64,000 nucleotides of DNA from Caballeronia udeis (GTDB lineage Bacteria > Pseudomonadota > Gammaproteobacteria > Burkholderiales > Burkholderiaceae). Both the position numbers and the translations under genes were made by a program. The number at the start of each line of letters is the position of its first letter. The stretch's first letter is position 1. Below are positions 8,950-16,791 of the stretch, piece by piece. Under the pieces are notes generated by a model. It made no database searches and was not told where the DNA came from. It saw nothing but the letters and a program-made list of their open reading frames with translations. The stretch spans positions 32,675 through 96,674 of the forward strand of contig NZ_FCOK02000032.1 in NCBI RefSeq assembly GCF_001544555.2, given 5' to 3'.

Positions 8950-9870
8950 TCAAACACTCGCCTCGGCCACCCGGGGAATATCCGGCTCGAAGAAGACCCA
9001 GCGCGCTTCGGGAAATGCGCGTTGCAGGTCCGCTTCGATCACGTTGATTGCATCGACCATCGCGCGGCCGCTGTCGTAGTGCACCATCTCCGCTTGCACG
9101 GCCACCACGATCTGCTTGCCCCACTGCAGCGTAATCAGGTTGATCACGCGGACAATTTCCGGGCGCGCGCGCAAGTGCGCATCGATAGCCCGGCGTACCT
9201 CCGGACTCGCCGATTCCCCGACGATCATGGATTTCACCTCATGGGCGACCAGGTACGCAATCACCATGAGCAGCACGCCGACGCCGATCGACCCTGCTGC
9301 GTCGTAGACGGGATTGCCGGTGATCATGGTCATCAGCACGGCGCAGAACGCAATGGCAAGACCTGCCAGCGCAGCGACATCTTCACCCGCGACCACGATC
9401 AGTTCGGACTCGCGCGTCTCGCGGAACCATCGCCAGAGGGACTTGTTCCCCGACGTCTTGCGGATCTCGCGCAATGCGCCGGCCAGGGAAAACGCCTCGA
9501 GCACGACCGATATCCCCAGCACGACGAGCGCGACAATCGGGTTGCTGACCACTTCATGCCGGGCGATCCGGTGCACGCCCTCATACACCGAAAACGCGCC
9601 GCCGACGAAGAACAGCAGCAGCGCGACAAGCATGGAATAGAAGTAGATCTCGCGGCCTGAGCCGAGCGGGTGCAACACGTCGGCGGGGGCCTGTGAGCGC
9701 TTGAGGCCGAACAGCAGCAGGAGTTGATTGCCGCAGTCGGCGCTCGAGTGGATGGCTTCGGCAAACATGGAGCCGGAGCCGGTGAACGCGGCCGCCCCGA
9801 ACTTGCAGACGGCGATGCCGAAATTGGCTGCGAGCGCGTAGAAAATGGCTTTCGGCGATTCTTCTTTCAT
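8950..9870 (-). CDS. Cation diffusion facilitator family transporter
   Basis: CDF-family metal:proton antiporter, 306 residues, exporting a divalent metal such as zinc, cobalt or manganese from the cytoplasm. Six membrane helices are visible. The metal-site motif in the second helix is AIHSSADCGNQ (H-x3-D), and VVVAGEDVAALAGLAIAF supplies the matching helix-five site, in which the usual HxxxD is replaced by EDxxA. HPLGSGREIYFYS is typical of the ZnT9-like branch. ATG with AGGAGC just upstream. It lies 66 bp after selD on the same strand and may be co-transcribed with it. Confidence 0.88.
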   Translation of the reverse strand: MKEESPKAIFYALAANFGIAVCKFGAAAFTGSGSMFAEAIHSSADCGNQLLLLFGLKRSQAPADVLHPLGSGREIYFYSMLVALLLFFVGGAFSVYEGVHRIARHEVVSNPIVALVVLGISVVLEAFSLAGALREIRKTSGNKSLWRWFRETRESELIVVAGEDVAALAGLAIAFCAVLMTMITGNPVYDAAGSIGVGVLLMVIAYLVAHEVKSMIVGESASPEVRRAIDAHLRARPEIVRVINLITLQWGKQIVVAVQAEMVHYDSGRAMVDAINVIEADLQRAFPEARWVFFEPDIPRVAEASV

Positions 9871-9936
9871 CGTGCTCCTGGCGGAAAGGGGTCAGGCGCT
9901 CTCGTTAAACCTCTCAGGAAACCAACCACCACTGCA

Positions 9937-11001
9937 CTAAACAACTTCCACGCGGCCCGCTCCATCGATCATTTCTCCGATCACGGCCGCCTGGTCGAAA
10001 CCATCTGCGCGGAAGATGGCGAGGACTTCGTCAACGGCTTCGGGCGCGCACGATACCAGCAAGCCACCCGACGTCTGCGGGTCGGTCAGCAGGCTTCGTG
10101 CCACATCGTGCAATGACGACGCCAGCGTGACGTCGTGGCCGTATGCCGTCCAGTTGCGGCCCGATGCCCCCGTGACCACGCCCGCTTTCGCGAACGCCTC
10201 CACGCCGGGCAGCCATGGCAAGTCGGCGTACCGCAGGCGTGCCGTGAGACCGGCGCCGCGGCTCAGTTCCAGCGTGTGGCCCAGCAGGCCGAAGCCGGTC
10301 ACGTCGGTGAGCGCGTGCACGAGGTCCAGCGCGGCGAGGTCCACGCCCGGGCGGTTCAGCTTGGTCGTGGCCGCGATCATTGCGGCGTAGCCGGCGGCAT
10401 CGAGTTGATCCTTTTTCAGCGCAGCCGACAACACGCCCACGCCGAGCGGTTTGCCGAGGATCAGCACGTCGCCCGGACGAGCCGAGGCGTTACGCTTCAC
10501 GCGCTTCGGATGCACGATGCCGATTGCCGCAAGGCCGTAGATAGGCTCGACGGAATCGATCGAATGACCGCCCGCGACAGGAATGCCCGCCTCGGCGCAA
10601 ATCGACTCGCCGCCCTTCAGCACGGCCGCGATCACCTCGTGCGGCAGCACGTTGATCGGCATGCCGACGAGCGCGAGCGCGAGGATCGGTTTGCCGCCCA
10701 TGGCGTAGACATCGGATAGCGCGTTGGTCGCGGCAATACGGCCGAAGTCGAACGGGTCGTCGACGATCGGCATGAAGAAGTCGGTGGTGGCGACAATCGC
10801 CTGCTCGTCATTCAAACGATAAACCGCCGCATCGTCGGCGGTGTCGTTGCCGACCAGCAAGTCGGGGAAAAACGGCAACGGCACGCTGCGTTTCAACAGG
10901 TCGGCAAGGACGCCCGGCGCGATCTTGCAGCCGCAGCCACCGCCGTGGGACAAGCTGGTCAGACGGGGCGACGAGGTTGCATTCAGCTTGATGTCAGTCA
11001 T
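9937..11001 (-). CDS. selD: Selenide, water dikinase (selenophosphate synthase)
   Basis: Makes selenophosphate from selenide and ATP, the selenium donor for selenocysteine and for 2-selenouridine in tRNA. 354 residues (E. coli 347). The active site HGGGCGCK is present with Cys23 and Lys26 matching E. coli Cys17 and Lys20, so this is the cysteine form. Further PurM-type motifs: NDTADDAAVYRL, DPFDFGRIAATNALSDVYAMG, GGHSID, and TDVTGFGLLGH. No selA, selB or selU (mnmH) gene lies in the window, so the pathway partner is elsewhere. Confidence 0.96.
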   Translation of the reverse strand: MTDIKLNATSSPRLTSLSHGGGCGCKIAPGVLADLLKRSVPLPFFPDLLVGNDTADDAAVYRLNDEQAIVATTDFFMPIVDDPFDFGRIAATNALSDVYAMGGKPILALALVGMPINVLPHEVIAAVLKGGESICAEAGIPVAGGHSIDSVEPIYGLAAIGIVHPKRVKRNASARPGDVLILGKPLGVGVLSAALKKDQLDAAGYAAMIAATTKLNRPGVDLAALDLVHALTDVTGFGLLGHTLELSRGAGLTARLRYADLPWLPGVEAFAKAGVVTGASGRNWTAYGHDVTLASSLHDVARSLLTDPQTSGGLLVSCAPEAVDEVLAIFRADGFDQAAVIGEMIDGAGRVEVV

Positions 11002-11231
11002 TCGCGGTTATCCGGCAAAGTTGCGTGTGACCGATATTATCGTGGTTGTCGCGTCCGGACGTGGCGACCGCGATCCAGCTTGCGATCCCGCCTGCCGTCC
11101 CGATGCGCGCCGCGATCCGCCCGCATCAACGTCGAGAGGCGTCATGCGAGCGCTCACGCGGTACACTTCGAGTCACGGTCCGATGCCGTCTTTCAACATT
11201 ACCCATCACCCGCCCCGCGCCCTTTACCCGC

Positions 11232-11660
11232 ATGAAATCTTTACCGCTTGTTCTCGGCCTGATGCTCTGCGCTTCGACATATCAATTTAGTCAGCTCAGT
11301 CACGCCCAGGAAATGCCTGATCCCTCCAAAGAAGACTACGCCTACCTGACCCGCATGCATGTCCCGGAGCCGGTGATCCGCTGCGTGGCAGCATTCGACC
11401 AGTGGGTGGCAATGACGCCCAAGTACGACACGTTCATCGTGCCCGACCGGCGCGTATTGAGCGCAAAGATCGATAGCGACACCACGGTCTTCAGCGCAGG
11501 CAATCCCGTTCCTGTCGACGAAGTGATCGCCATGCGCGCCGTCGCCAAAGTCCGCGGCCGCTCGCAGTGGACCCGCGTAGACAGCCGTTGCGGTGTGCGC
11601 GATGGCCGTGTGGTCGGTGTTTCGCTCACCCCAAATGTAAGGCCGAAGATCGTTCAGTAA
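11232..11660 (+). CDS. Small periplasmic hypothetical protein
   Basis: 142 residues from the chosen ATG (MKSLPLVLGLMLCASTY). A clear signal peptide ends near SHAQ (residue 22). The mature part has two cysteines (RCVAAF and SRCGVRDG) that could form a disulfide and a region of alternating strands (RVLSAKIDSDTTVFSAGNPV). No known family recognised. The open frame runs back to 11046 but the signal peptide sets the start. Upstream gene selD is divergent. Confidence 0.65.
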   Translation: MKSLPLVLGLMLCASTYQFSQLSHAQEMPDPSKEDYAYLTRMHVPEPVIRCVAAFDQWVAMTPKYDTFIVPDRRVLSAKIDSDTTVFSAGNPVPVDEVIAMRAVAKVRGRSQWTRVDSRCGVRDGRVVGVSLTPNVRPKIVQ

Positions 11661-11790
11661 CAGCGCCTGAGCACCAGGCCTTCACAGTCATTCCCGAATA
11701 TTTCCAGACACACTTTTCCTTACAAACGCAAACGGCTTGTCATTTATCTAATCGCTAAATTGATTTCACGGATTTCACTTGGAGAAACCG

Positions 11791-11922
11791 ATGAAACGAT
11801 TAGCGATTCTCGCCACGCTCGCGGTACTGCTCGGCAGCACCCTGGGTGGTTGCATCGTCGTGCCGGACGGTGGTGGATATCACCATCACGACTACTACGG
11901 TTCCGGTTACGGCCGCTACTAG
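11791..11922 (+). CDS. Very small lipoprotein (43 aa)
   Basis: A 43-residue product with a classic lipoprotein signal: MKRLAI start, hydrophobic core, and lipobox LGGC with Cys21 as the lipidated residue. The mature part is only 23 residues, IVVPDGGGYHHHDYYGSGYGRY, rich in His, Tyr and Gly. Well-placed GGAGA at 11781-11785 ahead of the ATG. Such tiny Gly/Tyr/His-rich lipoproteins are common in Burkholderiaceae but their role is unknown. It lies 70 bp ahead of another small exported protein and may share its transcript. Confidence 0.65.
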   Translation: MKRLAILATLAVLLGSTLGGCIVVPDGGGYHHHDYYGSGYGRY

Positions 11923-11992
11923 GCCACTACGGCCCCTGCCGGCTTAGCTGGATAAAGTGGGAAACCGAATAACAAGCGCAAAGGAAACCAAC

Positions 11993-12229
11993 ATGTTGAC
12001 AGTCAAAAAAGGCTTGGCCGCTGCATCGCTCGCGGTGGCCGCAGCAATGAGTCTCGGCTTCACCAACACCGCATCCGCCGACGACCATTTTCAGCCCGGC
12101 TACGTTCACGTCGACAGCCGCGGCTGGCACGGCGACCGGTATTACGACGGGCATCGCTACTGGGAACGGCGCGAGTGGGAACGCCATCACGCACCGCGTC
12201 ATGACGGCCCCCCGCATCGGGACTATTGA
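11993..12229 (+). CDS. Small exported His/Trp/Tyr-rich protein
   Basis: 78 residues from the chosen ATG (MLTVKKGLAAAS), with AAGGAAA as SD. Signal peptide cleaved after ASA (about residue 27). The mature domain (DDHFQPGYVHVDSRGWHGDRYYDGHRYW...) is dense in His, Arg, Trp and Tyr, like the DUF/RcnB-related small periplasmic proteins of this family of bacteria. Upstream start at 11957 has no SD. A perfect terminator follows at 12260-12295. Function unknown; metal binding is a guess from the histidines. Confidence 0.7.
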   Translation: MLTVKKGLAAASLAVAAAMSLGFTNTASADDHFQPGYVHVDSRGWHGDRYYDGHRYWERREWERHHAPRHDGPPHRDY

Positions 12230-12259
12230 TCGGCCTTGAAGCAACTTGAAGCATCAAGA

Positions 12260-12295
12260 AACGAGAAAGCCAGGGACGTCCCTGGCTTTCTCGTT
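12260..12295 (+). terminator. Strong bidirectional terminator
   Basis: A perfect 17-bp stem (12260-12276 and 12279-12295) separated only by CG, with AAAG/CTTT inside and GTTT at the end. It separates the small exported genes on the plus strand from the AraC gene converging on the minus strand and could serve both. Confidence 0.75.
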
Positions 12296-12352
12296 TCCGG
12301 CAGCTTCCACGCAACGCTAAAACAACGTTAAGGCAGCACGTTGAACCCTTGC

Positions 12353-13333
12353 TCACGCGCTGGCAGTTTCACGCCATCTGCGGGTATCGCGTAACGGCGG
12401 CGCACCGAACAGGCGGCTGTACTCGCGGCTGAATTGCGATGCGCTCTCATAACCCACGCGGTGCGCCGCCGTGGCTGCATCGGTCATGTCGATCAGCATC
12501 AGACGGCGCGCTTCCTGGAGGCGCAATTGTTTCTGGTATTGCAGCGGGCTCATCGCCGTGACCGCCTTGAAATGATGGTGCAGCGACGAGACGCTCATAT
12601 GCACGTCGCGAGCGATCGACTCCACGCGCAACGGCTGATCGAAATGCTGGCGCAGCATCATGATCGCCTTGGCAATGCGCTGCGTCTGGCTGTCCTGCAG
12701 CGCGATCTGGCGCAAGCGCGCACCGGGACCGTTCATCAGCAGCCGGTACAGGATCTCGCGCTTGACCAGGGGCGCGAGAATCGGAATGTCCTCGGGCGTA
12801 TCGAGCAGGCGCAGCAAGCGCAACACGGCATCCAGCAGCGACGTGCCGAGCCGGTTGACATACAGGCCGCGCGAGGCGTCCGTGGGGGTGGACGGCGGCA
12901 GGCTTTCGTCGCGAATCAACTTGGTGATTTCCTCGACATCGAGGTCAAGCCGCATGCCGAGATACGGCCTGTCCTCGGTAGCGCCGGTCACCTGCCCCAT
13001 CACCGGCAGATCCACCGATGAAACCAGATAATGCATGGGGTCGTACACATACAGTTCGTCGCCTACCATGATCCGCTTCGACCCTTGCGCGATCACGCCA
13101 AGCGCCGGTGTCTGGATGCCGTGGCTCGGGCCGCCGCAGTGCAAGATCCGGTGCAGGAACAAACCGTGCACCGCCGTTTCGCACGTGCCGGCGGTGTCCG
13201 CCGTGAAACGGTCGAGTAACGCGACAAGATCGAGCCGGGCGTGATCGAGGCCCGGATCAAGCGGCGCAGGTGTGCCGTTGATAGCGTGGTTCGAAGGGTC
13301 GATGGCGGAATCCGCCGTCTCATTCAGGGCCAT
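12353..13333 (-). CDS. AraC-family transcriptional regulator
   Basis: 326 residues from the chosen ATG (MALNETADSAID). The N-terminal AraC-type ligand-binding domain (ILHCGGPSHGIQTPALGVIAQGSK..., the AraC_N/cupin kind) is followed by a two-helix-turn-helix AraC DNA-binding domain in the last 100 residues (RVESIARDVHMSVSSLHHHF and AHRVGYESASQFSREYSRLFG). It is divergent from an aldo/keto reductase, a very common arrangement in which the regulator controls the reductase. The inducer is not known. An in-frame ATG 57 bp upstream gives a low-complexity extension and was not used. Confidence 0.88.
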   Translation of the reverse strand: MALNETADSAIDPSNHAINGTPAPLDPGLDHARLDLVALLDRFTADTAGTCETAVHGLFLHRILHCGGPSHGIQTPALGVIAQGSKRIMVGDELYVYDPMHYLVSSVDLPVMGQVTGATEDRPYLGMRLDLDVEEITKLIRDESLPPSTPTDASRGLYVNRLGTSLLDAVLRLLRLLDTPEDIPILAPLVKREILYRLLMNGPGARLRQIALQDSQTQRIAKAIMMLRQHFDQPLRVESIARDVHMSVSSLHHHFKAVTAMSPLQYQKQLRLQEARRLMLIDMTDAATAAHRVGYESASQFSREYSRLFGAPPLRDTRRWRETASA

Positions 13334-13698
13334 GATTCGCAGATAGTGAGTTTGCGCGGCTGCTGCCCGGGAACGGCCACAGTCTTGCAAGGATGGAGAA
13401 GGGTCGCCGTCAGTCAGGTGCCAATCGCGATCAAGCGCGCACTGCCGGCTAATGGCATCCAGCTTACTCGCGCCTGCCTGTTTTCGCCCAGAGCTTCACG
13501 CGGCCTTTGCAGAATCGGGCAAGGATCTGACAGGATCAGGCTAGCCGGGCGCGGTGGCTCAGGCAGATACTGCTTCATCGCGGCGTTGCTGAAACACCGA
13601 ACGGGCGTTCGGTCGTTCCGCCGCGAAGCGGCCGCCGCGGCACGTTTTCCGTCAACGGGCCGGCCGCTAGTTCAAGGATGAATTCTAAGGGACCCAGC
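13334..13698. promoter_or_regulatory. Divergent control region araC-type/AKR with an 18-bp palindrome
   Basis: 365 bp without a gene. It carries ACCGAACG-GG-CGTTCGGT at 13596-13613, an inverted repeat with 8-bp arms, about 85 bp before the reductase start. AGCGGCC/GGCCGCT also pair at 13627-13633 and 13662-13668. I infer an operator for the AraC regulator or another protein; AraC sites are more often direct repeats, so another regulator is possible. Confidence 0.4.
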
Positions 13699-14745
13699 AT
13701 GCGTAACAGAAAATTCGGCAATACCGGCTTGTTCGTTTCGGAATTGTGCCTCGGTACCATGACGTTCGGCGAAGGCGGCATCTGGACCAATATTGGCGGC
13801 CTGCAACAGGCGGACGCGGACAAACTCGTCGGCCGTGCGCTGGACGCCGGCATCAACTTCATCGATACCGCCGACGTCTACGCCGACGGCACCTCGGAGA
13901 TCATGACCGGCCAGGCGCTCAAGAACCTGAAGGTGCCTCGCGAAAACGTGGTGATCGCCAGCAAGATCCATGGCGAAACCGGCACGAAAGGCATCAACTC
14001 ACGCGGCGCGTCGCGGTATCACATTATCGACGGCGTGAAGGCGAGCCTGAAGCGCCTGCAACTCGATCACATCGATTTGTATCAGCTACATGGTTTCGAT
14101 ACAGCCACGCCAATCGAAGAAGCGCTGCGCGCGCTCGACAACCTCGTGCAGCACGGCCATGTCCGCTACATCGGCGTGTCGAACTGGGCGGCGTGGCAGA
14201 TCGCCAAGGCGCTTGGCATTTCGGAGCGGCTCGGGCTCGCTCGTTTCGAGTCGCTGCAAGCGTATTACACGATTGCCGGGCGCGATCTCGAACGTGAAAT
14301 CGTACCCATGCTCAAGAGTGAAAACCTCGGCCTGATGGTCTGGAGTCCGCTTGCGGGCGGTCTGCTGAGCGGCAAATACAAGCGCGACGGCAGTTCGACG
14401 GAGCAGGGCCGCCGCACGAATTTCTCGTTTCCGCCGGTGAACATGGAGCGCGCGTTTGATTGCATCGACGCCATGACGCAGATGGCCGAAGCCAAGGGCG
14501 TGACCGTGGCGCAGATCGCGCTGGCGTGGCTGCTGCACCAGAAGGTGGTGACGAGCGTGATTATCGGGGCGAAGCGGATCGGGCAACTCGACGACAACAT
14601 TGCAGCGACGCAAGTGAAGCTGAACGACGACGAACTCGCCGCACTCGATGAAGTCAGCCAGCTCGCCAGTGAATACCCGGGCTGGATGTTCGCGCGTCAG
14701 GGGGAATACCGCTTGAATCAGCTGCGGGAATCGAGCGGCGGTTAA
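13699..14745 (+). CDS. Aldo/keto reductase
   Basis: NADPH-dependent aldo/keto reductase, a TIM-barrel enzyme, 348 residues from the chosen start (MRNRKFGNTGLFVSELCLG, SD AAGGGA). The catalytic tetrad is visible: Asp and Tyr in FIDTADVY, Lys in IASKIHG, His in QLHGFD. GVSNWAAWQIAKAL and SVIIGAKRIGQLDDNI fit the cofactor-binding end. Similar to the YajO/AKR11-13 type oxidoreductases. The physiological substrate is unknown; likely regulated by the divergent AraC gene. Confidence 0.9.
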   Translation: MRNRKFGNTGLFVSELCLGTMTFGEGGIWTNIGGLQQADADKLVGRALDAGINFIDTADVYADGTSEIMTGQALKNLKVPRENVVIASKIHGETGTKGINSRGASRYHIIDGVKASLKRLQLDHIDLYQLHGFDTATPIEEALRALDNLVQHGHVRYIGVSNWAAWQIAKALGISERLGLARFESLQAYYTIAGRDLEREIVPMLKSENLGLMVWSPLAGGLLSGKYKRDGSSTEQGRRTNFSFPPVNMERAFDCIDAMTQMAEAKGVTVAQIALAWLLHQKVVTSVIIGAKRIGQLDDNIAATQVKLNDDELAALDEVSQLASEYPGWMFARQGEYRLNQLRESSGG

Positions 14746-14784
14746 AGCCGGTAGTGCGATAGTCGCAGTAGTCCCGGTAATCAG

Positions 14785-15294
14785 CTAAACAACGGGTTCG
14801 AACGGCAAGGTCATGAGTACCGACTCATGATACTTGCCGTCTATTTTCAGCGAACGCGGCTCACGCGCGTACTCGACGAACCCGACCGAGCGATACAGGC
14901 GTTGCGCCGCCTCGTTATGCGGCGCAACCGTCAGTTGCACCTCTTCCACCACCGTGCGCGCGTGGCTCAGAACGGTTTGCACGAGCGCCAGCGCCATTCC
15001 CGTGCCGCGAGCGGCCGGGCGCACGTACATGCCCATCAGCACGCCCTTGTGCCGCTGTTTCGCGCCTTGCGGCACCATCAGACCGGCGACGCCGGCCAGT
15101 TCGCTTTCGTTGTTTAAAAAACCGCCGAATACCGCAGCATTCACGATCCGTTGCTCGAACCATGCGAGCGGCTGCTCTGCCTCGTCTTCCCACGCCGAGC
15201 CGAAACCATCGGGGTGCCGGGCGAGACCCTCGAGCCTGACATCGCGATATGCACTGGCGTCGGCGGCAGTAAGACGGCGGATGGTGAATGGCAT
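14785..15294 (-). CDS. GNAT family N-acetyltransferase
   Basis: 169 residues from the chosen ATG at 15294 (MPFTIRRLTAADASAYRDVRLEGL). Acetyl-CoA-binding motif MYVRPAARGTGMALALVQ and the C-terminal LTVAPHNEAAQRLYRSVGFVEYAR are textbook GNAT features. Substrate unknown. The open frame extends to 15846 opposite pobA, but that extension is antisense noise. Convergent with the aldo/keto reductase. Confidence 0.87.
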   Translation of the reverse strand: MPFTIRRLTAADASAYRDVRLEGLARHPDGFGSAWEDEAEQPLAWFEQRIVNAAVFGGFLNNESELAGVAGLMVPQGAKQRHKGVLMGMYVRPAARGTGMALALVQTVLSHARTVVEEVQLTVAPHNEAAQRLYRSVGFVEYAREPRSLKIDGKYHESVLMTLPFEPVV

Positions 15295-15556
15295 GGATGG
15301 GGACCTTGAGCAGTGATCTGCCGCGTGAAAGCGCCAGTTTCGCACGCACGGCATAGTCGCTCCAAATCGCTCCAAGCCGGATTGCCCAAGCCTTCCGCCT
15401 GGATGATCGGCCCGCCGCCCGGCACAAAAACCGGCAAACGATCCAGAACCTTTATCGGCATTTCGAATACAGCCTATCCGCGGTATCGCGTTGCGCGATA
15501 CCGGGTCCGTGCGCAAGACTGTGTCCACAAAATCAACACGCATTCCGGAGACATTC

Positions 15557-16741
15557 ATGCGTACACAAGTCGGCATCATTGGTGCAGGTCCCGCAGGCCT
15601 CCTGCTCTCCCATCTTCTCCATCTTCGCGGTATTGAATCGGTCGTGCTCGAGGCACGCAGCCGCGGCGAGATCGAATCCACCATCCGTGCAGGCGTTCTC
15701 GAACAAGGCACGATGGACCTGCTGAACGAAGCCGGACTCGGCGCGCGCATGCTCGCGGAAGGAGCGGTGCACCACGGTTTCGAACTCGCGTTCGAAGGGG
15801 AACGCCGGCGCATTGCACTGACTGTACTCACCGGCCACTCAATCACCGTCTACGCGCAGCACGAAGTCATCAAGGACCTGGTCGCCGCACGCGTGGCGGC
15901 CGACGGTGCGTTGAAATTCGGCGTGACCGACGTGTCGCTGCACGACTTCGACGACGCCCCCGGCACCACCCGGCCGCGCATCCGCTACAGGCACGAAGGG
16001 TTCGAGCATGACCTGGAGTGCGACTTCATTATTGGCTGCGACGGCTCGCAAGGCGTCGCGCGTGGCTCGATGCCCCAGGCGCTGAGGCATGACTATCAGC
16101 GCATTTATCCGTTTGGCTGGTTCGGCATCCTGGTCAACGCGCCGCCTTCCGCGCATGAACTGATTTACGCTCGCCACGATCGTGGTTTTGCGCTCATCAG
16201 CACCCGCTCGCCGAACGTGCAGCGCATGTACTTCCAGTGCGATCCGAAAGATTCGGTCGATGCCTGGTCCGACGACCGCATCTGGTCCGAACTCCACGCA
16301 CGTGTGGACACGCTGGACGGCTGGCAGATTACCGAAGGGCAAATCTTCCAGAAGAACATTGTCGGCATGCGCAGCTTCGTCTCCACGCCGATGCAATCCG
16401 GCAAGCTGTTCCTCGCCGGCGACGCCGCGCACATTGTCCCGCCCACCGGCGCAAAAGGCATGAACCTCGCGGTGTCCGACGTCCGTATTCTGACCGCTGC
16501 CCTGCAAGCGTTCTACGAAGAAGGCGCGAGCGACAAACTGGACCGCTACACCGAGACGGCCCTGAAGCGCGTCTGGCGCGCGGAGCACTTCTCGTGGTGG
16601 ATGACCCGGATGCTGCACAAGCTTGACGACACCTCGCCGTTCGAGCAACGCCTGCAAGTGGCCGAGCTCGAGCACGTGACCACGTCGCGCGCGGCCGCCA
16701 CGGCGCTGGCCGAAAACTACGTCGGCAGCGTCGCGGTTTAA
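15557..16741 (+). CDS. pobA: 4-hydroxybenzoate 3-monooxygenase
   Basis: FAD- and NADPH-dependent hydroxylase turning 4-hydroxybenzoate into protocatechuate, feeding the beta-ketoadipate pathway. 394 residues, exactly the length of the Pseudomonas enzyme. FAD motif GAGPAG at residues 9-14, the DG region FIIGCDGSQGVAR, IYPFGWFG with the substrate-contacting tyrosine (Tyr201 in the Pseudomonas enzyme), and GDAAHIVPPTGAKGMNLA. ATG at 15557 set by the start of the nucleotide-binding strand; an upstream in-frame ATG at 15491 adds 22 unconserved residues. No pobR gene is adjacent. Confidence 0.95.
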   Translation: MRTQVGIIGAGPAGLLLSHLLHLRGIESVVLEARSRGEIESTIRAGVLEQGTMDLLNEAGLGARMLAEGAVHHGFELAFEGERRRIALTVLTGHSITVYAQHEVIKDLVAARVAADGALKFGVTDVSLHDFDDAPGTTRPRIRYRHEGFEHDLECDFIIGCDGSQGVARGSMPQALRHDYQRIYPFGWFGILVNAPPSAHELIYARHDRGFALISTRSPNVQRMYFQCDPKDSVDAWSDDRIWSELHARVDTLDGWQITEGQIFQKNIVGMRSFVSTPMQSGKLFLAGDAAHIVPPTGAKGMNLAVSDVRILTAALQAFYEEGASDKLDRYTETALKRVWRAEHFSWWMTRMLHKLDDTSPFEQRLQVAELEHVTTSRAAATALAENYVGSVAV

Positions 16742-16791
16742 ACGTTCAGGCAGCTAAGCGGCTAAACGGTGGCGGCGAGGTTCGGGTAAGG

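Noticed and set aside
14785..15846. Longer version of the GNAT protein (353 aa)
   Set aside because: The extra N-terminal 184 residues are antisense to pobA and have no fold features; the GNAT domain starts exactly at MPFTIRR (15294).
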